Origin: Aspidapion aeneum
Lineage: Eukaryota > Arthropoda > Insecta > Coleoptera > Brentidae
Reading direction: 5' to 3'
DNA length: 64,000 nucleotides
Assembly: GCA_963576565.1 (NCBI GenBank)
Contig: OY755048.1
Span: forward strand, 5,356,220-5,420,219
This document shows, piece after piece, positions 1 to 10,719 of this stretch. Under the pieces are notes generated by a model that had not been told where the DNA came from, ran no database searches, and worked only from the letters and a program-made list of their open reading frames with translations. How positions within the stretch are numbered: the stretch's first letter is position 1; each line of letters begins with the position of its first letter. Both the position numbers and the translations under genes were made by a program.

Positions 1-262
1 GACAGTGGGTGAACTTACTTTAGTGGATGACATAAGAACAAAACAACTAGTGTGGTACGGACATGTACTAAGAATGAATGACGAAAGACTACCTAAACAA
101 ATACTACAATGGAAACCAACTGGCCGAAGAAAACGAGGACGGCCAAGGAGAAGCTGGAGAGAAGGAACAGACAGTGAAATAAGAATAAGAGGCCTAGATG
201 ATGAATTATGGGCAAACAGAAACGAGTGGAGATTGGGTATCGGAAGACGTAGAACGTTGTGA
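1..262 (+). mobile_element. RTE-like non-LTR retrotransposon, C-terminal fragment
   Basis: An open frame from 5 to 262 encodes the extreme C terminus of an endonuclease/reverse-transcriptase polyprotein. It carries the tail signature W-Y-G-H-V-x-R-M-N-D-E-R-L-P-K-Q followed by GRRKRGRPRRSW, and ends in a short Arg-rich motif (IGRRRTL) and a TGA. The catalytic reverse transcriptase domain is absent, so this is a 3' fragment cut by the window edge or 5'-truncated. It differs from the other RTE-like copies in the window (for example ILQWKPTG instead of VLEWQPVG), so it is a separate subfamily. It lies downstream (3') of the last visible KCNQ exon in transcript terms. The RTE assignment is from overall character and is uncertain. 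Confidence 0.75.
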
Positions 263-657
263 AACCGATAAATGTATATATTCCTCTATGATAATATAAT
301 ATACTGCTTTAAATAAAATACGAGTTTTACCAGTCGTATCAGATTTTTTTGAAATTAGCTGTACTGATGCAAATTTTTTAATTTGGTTTTTAATTCTGCT
401 TTGAATTCTAAGTATATTTTATGTATCATGTCTTATACCTACATTCAACAGTTCATCAAGAAATTTAGGATTAGTATTTTTTTACAATTGGGAGGATGTA
501 GGTTGGGGGAAATTCATTAATAACTTAAGGGTTTATTTATAACGTAAATTCATGTTGTCTCAAAAATCCGATTAGTAGTATATTATTGCTGTTCACCTGC
601 GATTTTAAATCCAAAATACCTAATGCATTTAAATATGATTTTAAAGCTGCTACTAAC

Positions 658-907
658 CTAAGTGTCACTCTTTTTTTAATCCTGCTTCCGACGTCAGAGT
701 ATCCTCTCTGCATAATGGGTTTTCTAACCATGGTGGGCACGACTTGTGGTGGAGGTGACACAAAATTCTTTATTATCGGAGAATTTGGTTCAGACGCTGT
801 TTTGTCCACCAGTATAGATTTCGGTTTCAATCCGTAACTGCTTCCCGATGTCCTGTTCACTATGGCGGTTTGGCATACTGAAGTTGAGGGAGTTGAGGAT
901 ATGTTTC
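658..907 (-). CDS. KCNQ: KCNQ potassium channel, C-terminal tail exon
   Basis: The acceptor (ATTTTTGACAG, AG at 909-908) is followed by a frame entered in phase 1, matching the preceding exon. It reads NISSTPSTSVCQTAIV, then PKSILVDKTASEPNSPII, a proline-rich stretch and RGYSDVGSRIKKRVTL. The last motif and PKSILVDK resemble the conserved distal tail of insect KCNQ proteins as I remember them. I end the exon at a candidate donor, ACACTTAG|GTTAGT (657), in phase 2. If that donor is not used, the frame stays open to a TAA at 539-537, adding about 40 residues. That stop overlaps an AATAAA (537-532), so a short terminal exon is possible. A further exon may lie left of the window. Confidence 0.88.
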
Positions 908-1252
908 CTGTCAAAAATATCAATATTCCCCTCCGTTATCAATTGGATTAGAAAGTAAATAAATTAATATTTCGAATTTTTAATTTCTAGATCAAGGTGT
1001 TCAGTTGTGAGTGTATAAAGTACACTTATTTTAAATTAAAAAAAACTTTTATATGCATTTTGATTTCCTTCATTGTTACGCAAATATTACATAAATTCGT
1101 AAAGTAAATAAAAATGCTTTCATTTTAAAAAAGGTCATTACAAATATTTTCAAAATGCCCACTTTCTTGTTAAATGCAAGCTTGTATATTACCGCGCTTG
1201 TTTTGTCGTAGTTGTTTGGCAGCCTACTGTCTGATTGTATTCTCTGCATTAC

Positions 1253-1394
1253 CTGGTTTGTGATAGGTGAAATCCGAAGCTGATGTATCGTACCCCGGTG
1301 GTGTGTCTTGTTGCGACGTTGGGTTAATAAAGTACTTTCGGTCCTCCATGTAAATTTCAAAAAATTGTTCGATTTTTGAGAACACATCGTCCAC
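1253..1394 (-). CDS. KCNQ: KCNQ potassium channel, helix D exon
   Basis: An acceptor (TTATTCTGAAG, AG at 1396-1395) precedes a phase-0 frame reading VDDVFSKIEQFFEIYMEDRK, then a Thr/Pro/Gly-rich stretch ending in DFTYHKP. It ends at CCAG|GTAATG in phase 1. The heptad-like V-x-x-V-x-x-K-I-x-x-F followed by YMEDR matches the distal coiled coil (helix D) of the KCNQ subunit-assembly domain, where related channels have a VEDKLD-type core and an M/K-EDR motif. It joins in frame to the VKVERQ end of the exon at 15001-15097. A longer open frame at 1076-1387 on the same strand is in the wrong frame. Confidence 0.93.
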
Positions 1395-1570
1395 CTTCAG
1401 AATAAAAAAGATATAGGGTAAAGTGTTTCATAATAAACCAAAGGCAGTAGCGTCAATGCGTCAAAAAACTTGTGTTCGGTAGAAATTTGGGGGCCCCTAC
1501 TACAAAAATACAAAAATTTAAGTAAAAAGTTATTTCATTTACAAACGACATAATAGTCACGCACAATTTC

Positions 1571-2415
1571 TCTTAAACGTAAAGTGCACGGCATGGGAAT
1601 ACAACTTAACGACCAGTTTACCATATTCACACTACAGTTTGCTGACGACCAAGTAATTGTGGCTAATGATAAAGAAGACATGGAGTATATGATGAGAAAG
1701 TTAACAGAAGAATACCAAAAGTGGGGACTAACAGTGAACGTGGACAAGACACAGTACTTATGTATTGGAAACGAATCCAGTGAGTTAGTACTAGAAAATG
1801 GACAAACAATATCTCCATGCAATGAGTATGTATACTTGGGTGTCACATTTGATAAGACAGGAACAGACTGTAAAGAATTGGAAAAAAGAATAGTAAAAGC
1901 AAAAAAAGTTATTGGATGTCTTAACAGTATTTTATGAAGCAGAGAGATAAAAAAGAATGTAAAATTTAGCATATATGAAACAATGGTCAAAAGCACGCTG
2001 TTGTATGGAATAGAGACTTGTCGCGTAACAGAAAAATACAAAACAAAAATGGAAAATGTCGAAATGAATGCAATAAGAAGATCAATGAGAATATCTAGAA
2101 TAGATCACATAAGAAATGAGATCATAAAAGAAAGAATGGGAATCGAGGGAAGCATAACGGATGACATCACTAAAAGGCAACTGATATGGTACGGCCATGT
2201 ACAACGGATGAACGACGAAAGATTACCAAAGCAGGTCCTAGAATGGCAACCAATAGGGCGCAGAAAAAGAGGGCGTCCTAAACTAGAATGGCAACAGTCA
2301 ATCCAAAGATTAATGAGTCAAAAGAATCTGACAGAGGATGATTATCAGGATCGAAGGAGGTGGAGAATAGGCGTCGGACAACGTAGAAAAACGTTCTAAA
2401 CCGACATAGTAGTAG
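1571..2415 (+). mobile_element. RTE-like retrotransposon, 5'-truncated copy
   Basis: This is a 3' fragment of a reverse-transcriptase polyprotein, starting inside palm domain A/B at KRKVHGMGIQL. The catalytic box F-A-D-D (LQFADDQVIVAND) is intact near 1640. There is an in-frame TGA at about 1935 and the frame resumes at 1983 (MVKSTLLYGIETCRVTE), ending with WYGHVQRMNDERLPKQVLEW and a TAA at 2399. After the stop comes CCGACATAGTAGTAGTA, a short TAG-repeat tail of the kind seen on RTE-clade elements. It is the tail-to-tail inverted partner of the copy at 2925-4032. Inactive. Confidence 0.88.
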
Positions 2416-2429
2416 TACAATTTCTCAAA

Positions 2430-2924
2430 ATTTCCGGTAATATGGTGCTTTGGAGGTCCCGAAATAGCGACAGAGAATATTTTTATTGCAGAAAATCTTA
2501 TGGAGTAATTTTTCCGAAATTTTGTGCCTTTGTGCCAAAAAGGGTAATTATCCGTCTATTACTAATTACTTTCCGATGAGCTTCAAATTTTTCATCTGAA
2601 AGATCGCTGAGATCGCTGATTATGATTTTTAAGTAACCAAAATGGAGGATTCTAAATTGCGGACTGTTGACATTTTTTGTGAGCCGATATGTAATAAATT
2701 TGGAACTTTGGGGAGTCAAAGTCGCTGAATTTAAATTTTTGACTTAAATTAAAAAAAATATGTCGGGATTTTACATTATGAACCGCCAGTAATGTATTAA
2801 ATTTTTAATTTTGGGGTGTCTATTATGATTTTATGATTTAATCTGTATCGTTTCATAAATGGAAAAATACGCCATTTTGGTACTGTTATGTCATTTTGAT
2901 TTTTGTAAAGTTTGATTTAATATT
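2430..2924 (+). repeat. Left arm of a foldback element with ~113-bp monomers
   Basis: This AT-rich stretch carries the recurring phrases GGAACTTTGGGG and TCGCTGATTATGATTTTTAA next to TGGAGGATTCTAAATTGCGG. The same phrases occur in inverted orientation at 4033-4390 and in tandem at 54660-56720. I read it as one arm of a long-inverted-repeat element, with an RTE-like copy (2925-4032) inserted between the arms. Confidence 0.55.
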
Positions 2925-4032
2925 ACTACTACTATGTCGGTTTAGAACGTTTTTCTACGTTGTCCGACGCCTATTCTCCACCTCCTTCGATCCTGACAAT
3001 CATCTTCTGTGAGATTCTTTTGACTCATTGATCTTTGGATTGACTGTTGCCATTCTAGTTTAGGACGTCCTCTTTTTCTGCGCCCTACTGGTTGCCACTC
3101 TAGGACCTGTTTTGGTAATTTTTCGTCGTTCATCCGTTGTACATGGCCGTACCATATCAATTGCCTTTTAGTGATGTCATCCGTTGTGCTTCCCTCGATT
3201 CACATTCTTTCTTTTATGATCTCATTTCTTATGTGATCTAATCTAGATATTCTCAATTGATCTTCTTATTGCATCCATTTCGACACTTTCCATTTTTGTT
3301 TTGTATTTTTCTGTTACGCGACAAGTCTCTATTCCATACAACAGCGTGCTTTTTACCAGTGTTTTATATATGTTAAATTTTACATTCTTTCTTATCCCTC
3401 TGCTCCATAAAATACTGTTAAGACATCCAATAACCTTTTTTGCTTTTACTATTCTTCTTTCCAATTCTTTACAGTCTGTTCCTGTCTTATCAAATGTGAC
3501 ACCCAAGTATACATACTCATTGCATGGAGATATTGTTTGTCCATTGTCTAGTTCTAACTCACTGGATTCGTTTCCAATACATAAGTACTGTGTTTTGTCC
3601 ACGTTCACTGTTAGTCCCCACTTTTGGTATTCTTCCGTTAACTTTCTCATCATATACTCCATGTCTTCTTTATCATTAGCTACAATTACTTGGTCGTCAG
3701 CAAACTGTAGTGTGTATATAGTAAATCGGTCGGTAAGTTGTATTCCCATGCCCTGCACTTTACGTTTCCAGTTTTTTATGTCCACTGCGATATATATTTT
3801 AAAAAGAGTTGGAAAGATACAACATCCCTGTCTTAAGCCTTTTGTTACCAGGAATTCTTTTGAAAGTCGATTTCCAATTTTAATTTTAGATTTTGACCCT
3901 TTGTATAGTTCTTTTATCGCTTTTATGTATGTATGATTGATATTAGTTTGTTCCAACACCGTCCATAATTTTTCTACTGGAACGGTATCATATGCTTTTT
4001 GTAGGTCCACAAAGGTAACATGAGTCTCTATA
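2925..4032 (-). mobile_element. RTE-like retrotransposon, 5'-truncated copy
   Basis: The frame at 4010-3243 (minus) reads MDLQKAYDTVPVEKLW (reverse transcriptase motif A, with F/V-D-L-Q-K-A-Y-D), then a glycine-turn motif (TKGLRQGC), then FADDQVIVAND. A frameshift near 3240 separates it from the C-terminal frame at 3160-2942 (WYGHVQRMNDEKLPKQVLEW to a stop). The 3' end carries the TAG-repeat tail, seen here as CTACTACTATG at 2925-2935. The endonuclease domain and the N-terminal part of the RT are missing. The copy is highly similar to 1571-2415 in opposite orientation. Confidence 0.9.
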
Positions 4033-4390
4033 TATTATTGATATATTGATTTAATATTGCCATTTTAATTTTTTCAAGTTTAATTCAAAAATCATACTCA
4101 GCAACCTTAGGCACCCAAAAGTTCCAAATTTAATAGGTAGATATCGGTTCATTATAAGTACTGCTTATTAGAGAACGTCCTTAAATTACGTAACGCAAAA
4201 ATTCAGGATTTTTGATCCCCCCTCCCCCCCTCGTAACGCATGTTTAATTCAAAAATCATAATCAGCAACCTCAAACACCCCATTTAAATTTGATTTTGGA
4301 TCTGCCATTTTGATTTGTTTAAGTTTTAGTCAAAAATTGTATAACGCAGCGTTAAACACTAAACTTTTCAAATTTCAGTCAAACTGGTGT
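4033..4390 (-). repeat. Right (inverted) arm of the foldback element
   Basis: Reverse complement of the motif set at 2430-2924: AATCATACTCAGCAACCTTAG and CACCCAAAAGTTCCAAATTTAAT are the inverted forms of CTGATTATGATTT and GGAACTTTGGGG. Near 4172-4232 a short C-rich piece (TACGTAACGC ... CCCCCCTCCCCCCC) looks like a fragment of a different small DNA element inserted in the arm. Confidence 0.5.
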
Positions 4391-4471
4391 ATAAATAAAA
4401 AACGTTTTTTGTGGTAGAAATATTAAATTGCATTTTCACTGGAACACTATTATCTACACCTGTCAAACAAA

Positions 4472-4472
<1 letters not shown>

Positions 4473-4522
<50 letters not shown>
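4473..4522. repeat. (TA)n microsatellite
   Basis: About 50 bp of uninterrupted TA dinucleotides in a KCNQ intron. Confidence 0.97.
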
Positions 4523-4524
<2 letters not shown>

Positions 4525-4614
4525 CTGCAGCTCATTAAAAAGTAGAAAACGCTGTCGTAAGATTTTATACTACTTTTATAAGAAATCAAGTTTAACAAAC
4601 AAAACTGCAAATTA

Positions 4615-4712
4615 AAACCACGGCAAGTTGACCCGGCGGCGAATCGAGTCGGCGGTGAATCAAGTCGCCAGCCAGTTAGGATGTCGGCGAATTGGATCGG
4701 CCGGCGCAGTAA
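4615..4712. repeat. GC-rich GGCGAAT(C/T) repeat cluster
   Basis: A GC-rich patch in AT-rich surroundings with several copies of GGCGAAT or GGTGAAT separated by about 15 bp. It resembles the right end of the GGCGAATT-bearing element at 38575-38945, and is probably a terminal fragment of that family. No partner terminus was found nearby. Confidence 0.4.
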
Positions 4713-4730
4713 GTAACCTGACCTTGAGAT

Positions 4731-6570
4731 ATATCATGTATGTCAAAACTCAATATACCTTGTGATTTGAGGTGGGAAATTTCCTATTTTCGCTCCCCCC
4801 GTAGATCTGCGACGGGTTCTACAAGACCAAGGGGAAGAGTTACGGGTCTTTTCAGTGGAGATACAAAAAATTTGGGTTAAATCCCTTAAAAGTGCAGAAT
4901 TACCTGATTCCTATTTTAAATATGACAGAGTTAGTCGAAAACATTTTATAAGAGGAAAAAAGTAATGTTAATAATAGGCAATAATGCATTATTCGCTTCC
5001 ATTTTCTAACTGTATAATAACACTATCTTTACTTTTAATTACTTAAAAAAATGTTTGTTACTAATGCTTGAATATAATTAGGTGACCCAAAATGATAATT
5101 AAAATGCTAACACATAAACCACAAGTAAAATCATTAATTACCGTTCTTTATATACAGATATTTTCCGTTTTTTGAAAGCCTCCAAAGTTTTGCGTGACCC
5201 AAAAGTTTTGGGACCCCTTTGGAAAACACCGGTGGTAACGCTATTGCAAAGCAGCTTGTTTTATGATAGATTTTAATTAGGAACTAAATATGTAGGTATT
5301 CGGTTTTTTTGGCTAAATAGTAGTTTACCTAACTAGTGCGGTGCCTCTTTTCCGCACGCGATTGCAGATGGCTAAACGACGCGATAGCGAGTGGCACTTT
5401 CCACACTAAAATGCGCGCGGAAAAGTAGACCTTTCCGCACGCTTATAGAAAAAAGTATTTTTATACAAAATATTTTAGCAGATGCTAGTTTTTACTTAAA
5501 AACTAATTAGGCAAACACAATGACTTACAACTGAACCTACAAGAAAAATCGTAATATCTTCATTAGATTAATATTAATTTAACAAATTACAATTTTTGTT
5601 TCTTACTGTGGAATACTTTTTCATATAAAATATCAAGAAATTAACAAATATATCAAAGGAACAGAAACCACAAAAGACGAAACAAAATTAGGACCATGCG
5701 GTTACCATAACTACTTTTACACAAAATGGCCTTAAAATTGGCCGACTATTACTATTTACTACATCAAAGGCGTAATCAACATCGATTTTCGCCTACATAA
5801 ATAGGGTCATGGAGAATGCATCACTTTTTTGGACGCCGGCTAGTTTTAAGTCCAAAAAAACACAATTTGCTTAAGCAGGGCATATTTGGGCGCCATAAAT
5901 AATTGTTAATATAAGAGGAATAAAGTTTATATAAGGGGAATAAAGTTTTTATAAGGGGAATAAAGTTTCCCTCTTCTAAATTCAGGTTTATAAATAAATA
6001 TACAGTATGTGTAAAGGTCTGTTTAAGTTCAAGTTCTGGATGTAAGAAAAGCACTTCTTAGTAACCTCCAGACCTGGTATGTCCTAAGGAACAATAATTT
6101 TACTTATTATTGTTAAGCTCCTTACATAACTACGGTCCTGGTGATTATTTAGCGCCCAAATGTTTGATTTTTAAAACAGGAAATTTATTTTTTTCGTGGA
6201 AAACCAGTTAATGCGAAAAATTTCATTACCACGTGTTGAAGCGGAAGTTTTCCAGTTAAAATTTTATCCGATTCGTGATTTCCGCATTTCCAGCAAATCA
6301 AAATTTAGCCAACGTGAGAGATTCAGGCCTCCTCTCTGGATATTTTACAAATGACTAGGTTGCATGAATAAAAGTACGGAAACACAGTATAACTTTGCTA
6401 TACAGAGTGCACCAGATAAAAGTAAAGGTACATGAGGATTTTGAATTTTGGTAAAATAAAAAAAGGTGCGCTAATCAGTTTCTGTGTCGAAATGAGAAAA
6501 ATATCTTTAGGGGTTTTCAAAAGATTAAGCAAATACTATGTCAATTTATGGCCACCTAAGTCAGGTGGAT
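4731..6570. other. Intronic stretch with no recognised gene
   Basis: AT-rich KCNQ intron sequence. I see a GC-rich patch at 5336-5450 with inverted CTTTTCCGCAC / GCGGAAAAG motifs, possibly a small MITE remnant. At 5912-5972 there are three direct copies of a ~21-bp unit (ATAAGGGGAATAAAGTTT). Nothing protein-coding is supported. Confidence 0.5.
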
Positions 6571-6579
6571 TTTATTTAT

Positions 6580-6719
6580 TTTAAATGGGACCATCTGGTA
6601 GTTTTTGAGTTATGCGCGTTGGTCGTCACAGACAGACATACAGACAGAGCGACAAAAAAGTTTCAAAATCATCCGAAACGCAAAGATATACAAAAAAAAT
6701 TGAAATCGTAGCAGTTTTT
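6580..6719 (-). mobile_element. Partial inverted HINE-like fragment
   Basis: Reverse complement of the 5' half of the hairpin-ended element: GGGACCATCT, then GAGTTATGCGCGTTGGTCGT, a short CAGACAGA tract, TCATCCGAAACGCAAAGATA and GAAATCGTAGCA. It lacks its own terminal hairpin and abuts the start of the copy at 6720 head to head. The internal part between the microsatellite and the 3' end is missing. Confidence 0.8.
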
Positions 6720-7335
6720 TAGCTCACACCTATACTATACTATAGTAGTGTGAGCTATGGTGATCCTAATTTTTTCGAGAAAAAAAAAGTTGCTCCGATT
6801 TCAAAAATTTTTATATATCTTTGCGTTTCAGATGATCTTGAAACTTTTTTGTTGCGCCGTCTGTCTGTCTGTATGTCTGTCTGTCTGTCTGTATGTCTGT
6901 AACGACCAACGCGCATAACTCAAAAACCGCTCGGCCGATTTTAATGAAATTTGGTACCTAGGCTGGGTCTTGTGTCGAGATGGTCCCATTTAAAAATGAA
7001 CAAAATCCACCGAACGCAAACCAAATAAATGGGTGGGGGTAGATTTCAACAATTAGAGTTTATGTGAAAATATGGCGTGTGTGATATCAAACGAAAGGTA
7101 ATTGAGTCCGGAGTTAAACAAAATACATTTTAGTTTTTACTTTTTTTAAGGGTGGGGGTAGATTTTAAAAATTTGAGTTTAAGTCAAAACATGGCTTGTG
7201 TGGTATCAAACAAAAGGTAATTTAGACTGGAATTGAATAAAATATATTTCAGTTTTTAGTTATATTAGCTCACACGTAAACTATAACTATAGTACCTAGT
7301 GTGAGCTTAGGGGCCCATATATTGGCAGAGTATTT
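6720..7335 (+). mobile_element. HINE/Helentron-like non-autonomous element, copy A
   Basis: It begins in a T run with a hairpin (AGCTCACAC ... GTGTGAGCT). Next come a T/A-rich segment with GTTGCTCCGATTTCAAAAAT and CTTTGCGTTTCAGATGAT, a ~43-bp CTGT tract, the block AACGACCAACGCGCATAACT, and two ~118-bp direct repeats starting GGGTGGGGGTAGATTT. A second hairpin with the same AGCTCACAC/GTGTGAGCT arms (7267-7306) precedes GGGGCCCATATATTGGCAGAG at the 3' end. There is no coding capacity and no target duplication; both ends sit in T-rich DNA. Subterminal hairpins, a central microsatellite, internal tandem repeats and T/T insertion together match Helentron-derived HINE/DINE-1-type elements. That classification is inference. 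Confidence 0.75.
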
Positions 7336-7466
7336 CTTTTGTTTGACACGATCACCATAGACCACATTAATAATACGGGTAAGCTAAAACTAAAAATAGT
7401 ATTTATCAAAAAATCAAATTATCTCCGCCATTTTGTAACTAATTTTATTAAATTTGGTAGTTTTGT

Positions 7467-7530
7467 CAGTGGCGCACCCAGGAATATGTCTTGGGGGGGG
7501 GGGAGGGGGGCGAAGTTTTGCGATGTCGAA
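7467..7530 (+). mobile_element. 5' end fragment of a CAGTGGCG-type MITE
   Basis: CAGTGGCGCACCCAGGAATAT followed by a G run matches the terminus of the hAT-type MITEs at 9130, 36495 and 62130. No right end (CGCCACTG) was seen downstream, so it looks truncated. Confidence 0.45.
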
Positions 7531-7978
7531 TTTTAAGCTATTTTTTGTGTTTTTTTCTGAAATGTGTCGAAAATATGTAAAAAAATGGTTTTGTATAAGC
7601 GCGTTTGACTAATCGAATGACGTTAACGATTTTTTTCTAGGCCTCTTAGATTTCCTGTAACCACAGCCAACTTTGTTGTTTCCTTTTGTCGCCAATTGGA
7701 TTTACACGTCATTAAATAGAGCATAAAGATAGCTTTTCAGTCACTGGATTATCGAAAAACCCTTTTTCGCTTAGTTGGCTGTGAAACAAATGTCTTAATT
7801 GTGTTTGTTGTCATAACTACATACGTATAAAAATAAAATGTTGCACTTCCATTGTCCTTATTTATGTTCAAACAGTTCTCTACTCAGTCTTTGTCTTTAC
7901 TTTTTTACTTTTCTTTAAAAAATATTGCAATTTTTTTAAGTCTTCTTCTGTTTAATATATTTAAGTTAACAACTGATT

Positions 7979-8123
7979 TTAGCTCACACATACTATACTA
8001 TAGTAGTGTGAGCTATAGTGATCCTAATTTTTCGAGAAAAAAAAGTTGCTCCGATTTCAAAAATTTTTATATATCTTTGCGTTTCAGATGATTTTGAAAC
8101 TTTTTTGTTGTGTTGTCTGTCTC

Positions 8124-8164
<41 letters not shown>

Positions 8165-8706
8165 ATGTCTGTCTGTAACGACCAACGCGCATAACTCAAA
8201 AACCGCTAGCCCGATTCTAATGAAATTTGGTACCTAAGCTGGGTTTTGGCTCGAGATGGTCCCATTTAAAAATGAACAAAATCCACCAAACACAAGCCAA
8301 ATAAAAGGGTGGGGGTAGATTTCAAAAATTAAGTTTATGTAAAAATATGGCTTGTGTGATATCAAACGAAAGGTAATTGAGTCTGGAGTTAAACAAAATA
8401 CATTTTAGTTTATTTAACAAAAAAAGGGTGGGGGTAAATTTCAAAAATTTGAATTTATGTGAAAATATGGCATGTGTGATATCAAACGAAAGGTAATTGA
8501 GTCTGGAGTTAAACAAAATACATTTTAGTTTAAAAGAAAAGGTGGGGGTAGATTTGAAAAATTAGAGTTTAAGTCAAAACATGGCTTGTGTGGTATCAAA
8601 TGAAAGGTAATTGAGTCTGGATTTCAATAAATTAGCTTTCACGTAGATACACTATAACTATAGTACCCAGTGTGAGCTTAGGTGCCCATAGATTGGCAGA
8701 GTATTT
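7979..8706 (+). mobile_element. HINE/Helentron-like element, copy B
   Basis: Same architecture as copy A: a 5' hairpin at 7981-8013, a ~60-bp CTGT tract (8117-8176) and AACGACCAACGCGCATAACT. It has three ~117-bp internal direct repeats (starting near 8307, 8425 and 8540) rather than two, a degraded 3' hairpin (AGCTTTCACG ... GTGTGAGCT) and the 3' end GATTGGCAGAGTATTT. The change in repeat number between copies is typical of rolling-circle non-autonomous elements. Confidence 0.75.
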
Positions 8707-8709
8707 TTA

Positions 8710-9121
8710 TGATTAAGCTAAAACCAAGACCAAAAAACTAAGAACCAATGACAAAATGTTGACAAATAAAAGTAAATGTTCATATTTTAATCAAATTGGT
8801 AATATTTAAAAACCTCCCTCCAGCGCTCTTAAATATAATTGTCACTAACCCATGAAATATTAAAATATTCAAGATACTTTAAAACTCATAACAAATAAGT
8901 AAAGTATTTGGGAAGCATGCGATAGATATAGTTATGTAGGTATGACAACATATACAATTACGGCATTAGTTTCGACGTTCGATTGGCCGTAGTCGCTATT
9001 ACCAAAATGCCAAATTTTATTGAATTTGAATACAAGATGGCGACGATATGTTAATTTTTCAAAAAACACAATTTTTAGATATTGATAGATATTTGTGGTC
9101 TCGATTCAGCATCTAATTGGG
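8710..9121. other. Intronic stretch, nothing recognised
   Basis: AT-rich DNA between two mobile elements. No open frame, splice-bounded exon or clear repeat boundary was found. Confidence 0.4.
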
Positions 9122-9129
9122 CTCGGATT

Positions 9130-9370
9130 CAGTAGCGGATCCAGAGGGGCTAGAGGGCCCTGGCAACCCTCTTCCCTCGTAGACATTAAACAAATTTTTC
9201 AGTTCTGCAGAGTCACTTATTTAAATTTGGTCAGAAAATCTACTTATTTTTTTTTAATTTGCCTGCGGCGCAATTAATCTTCTTTCAGTATCACAGTTTA
9301 AAACTTTTAAAAACCGCAAACAATTTTTTTTAACGTTTTATACCCCCCTGAAATCCAGGATCCGCCACTG
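9130..9370. mobile_element. hAT-type MITE with imperfect 8-bp duplication
   Basis: Terminal inverted repeats CAGTAGCGGATCCAGA (left) and TCCAGGATCCGCCACTG (right). The flanks are CTCGGATT (9122-9129) and TTCGGAAT (9371-9378), matching at 6 of 8 positions as a decayed 8-bp target duplication. Length 241 bp and non-coding. The 8-bp duplication and CAG...CTG ends suggest the hAT superfamily. Confidence 0.7.
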
Positions 9371-9442
9371 TTCGGAATAGCGCAACTGTTTTTTTGTTTA
9401 ACCAAAATTGTATCTATTATCGTTTGCGAAATCCCCATACTT

Positions 9443-9550
9443 GCTATGGGTCACTATTGCTATCTCGTTAACTATAAGAACCACAAGGTTGTTCAAATTA
9501 GATAAAATGAGCAGTTTTTGGGGGACATTAAAAATCTGGTTTCACATTTC
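9443..9550 (+). repeat. Left arm of an inverted repeat around HINE copy C
   Basis: The segment from GCTATGGGTCACTATTGCTAT through GAGCAGTTTTTGGGGGACAT recurs as a reverse complement at 10606-10715, with only a few mismatches over about 105 bp. The two arms bracket HINE copy C plus 250 bp of other DNA, so the HINE-like element probably inserted inside an older foldback or TIR element. Confidence 0.8.
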
Positions 9551-9798
9551 ACAAAAAAACCAATTGCTTATAAAAAAAAAATTAAAAATACAGGTCCGTA
9601 TCTAAAAAAAGTAAGTTGATAGTAATATCTCAAAAACTAGTCGTAGTAAATTTTTTTAGAAAATACCAAATTGAAGACCGTCAAAAATTCAAAAAGACAA
9701 TCCTTTTTTTGTAAAAACTATACTTTTTGAGATATTTAATAAAATAGATTTGACCAATTTTTCGAAAAACCCCCGTAGCTTGGGATATAATAGTTTTT

Positions 9799-9936
9799 TA
9801 GCTCACACATATACTATACTATAGTAGTGTGAGCTATGGTGATCCTAATTTTTTCGAAAAAAAAAAGTTGCTCCGATTTCAAAATTTTTTATATATCTTT
9901 GCGTTTCAGATGTTTTTGAAACTTTTTTGTTGCGCC

Positions 9937-9982
<46 letters not shown>

Positions 9983-10607
9983 ATGTCTGTCTGTCTGTAT
10001 GTCTGTATGTCTGTATGTCTGTATGTCTGTATGTCTGTATGTCTGTCTGTAACGACCAACGCGCATAACTCAAAAACCCCTTGGCCGATTTCAATGAAAT
10101 TTGGTACCTAGGCTGGGTCTTGGGTCGAAATGGTCCCATTTAAAAATGAACAAAATCCACCGGACACAAACCAATTAAAAGGGTGGGGATTGATTTCAAA
10201 AATTAGAATTTATGTGAAAATATGGCGTGTGTGATATCAAACGAAAGGTAATTGAGTCTCGAGTTAAACAAAATACATTTTAATTTATTTCAAAAAAAGG
10301 GTGGGGGTATATTTCAAAAATTAGAGTTTGAGTGAAAATATGGCGTGTGTGATCTCAAACGAAAGGTAATTAAGTCCGGAGTGCAACAAAATACATTTTA
10401 GTTTTTGATTTTTTTAAGGGTGGGGGTGGATTTCAAAAATGTGAGTTTAAGTCAAAACATGGCTTGTGTGGTATCAAACAAAAAGGTAATTTAGTGTGGA
10501 GTTGAATAAAATATATTTCAGTTTTTAGTTATATTAGCTCACACGTACACTATAACTATAGTACCTAGTGTGAGCTTAGGGGCCCATATATTGGCAGAGT
10601 ATTTTTT
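9799..10607 (+). mobile_element. HINE/Helentron-like element, copy C
   Basis: It has a perfect 5' hairpin at 9800-9834, a ~113-bp tract of CTGT mixed with ATGT units (9939-10050), AACGACCAACGCGCATAACT, three ~118-bp direct repeats, a 3' hairpin (10535-10575) and the end GGCCCATATATTGGCAGAG at 10605. It abuts the right arm of a flanking inverted repeat (10606-10715). Confidence 0.78.
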
Positions 10608-10715
10608 AATGTGAAACTAGATTTTTAATGTCCCCCAAAAACTGCTCATTTTATCTTAATTTGAACAACCTTGTAGTTCTTATAATTCCGTGATAGCAAT
10701 AGTGACCCATGGCAA
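10606..10715 (-). repeat. Right arm of the inverted repeat around HINE copy C
   Basis: Reverse complement of 9443-9550, for example ATGTCCCCCAAAAACTGCTC and ATAGCAATAGTGACCCATGG. Confidence 0.8.
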
Positions 10716-10719
10716 TTAA

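Noticed and set aside
1076..1387. Minus-strand 103-codon frame starting MCSQKSNNFL
   Set aside because: Same strand as KCNQ but the wrong frame. The splice-bounded exon 1253-1394 in another frame gives the conserved helix D.
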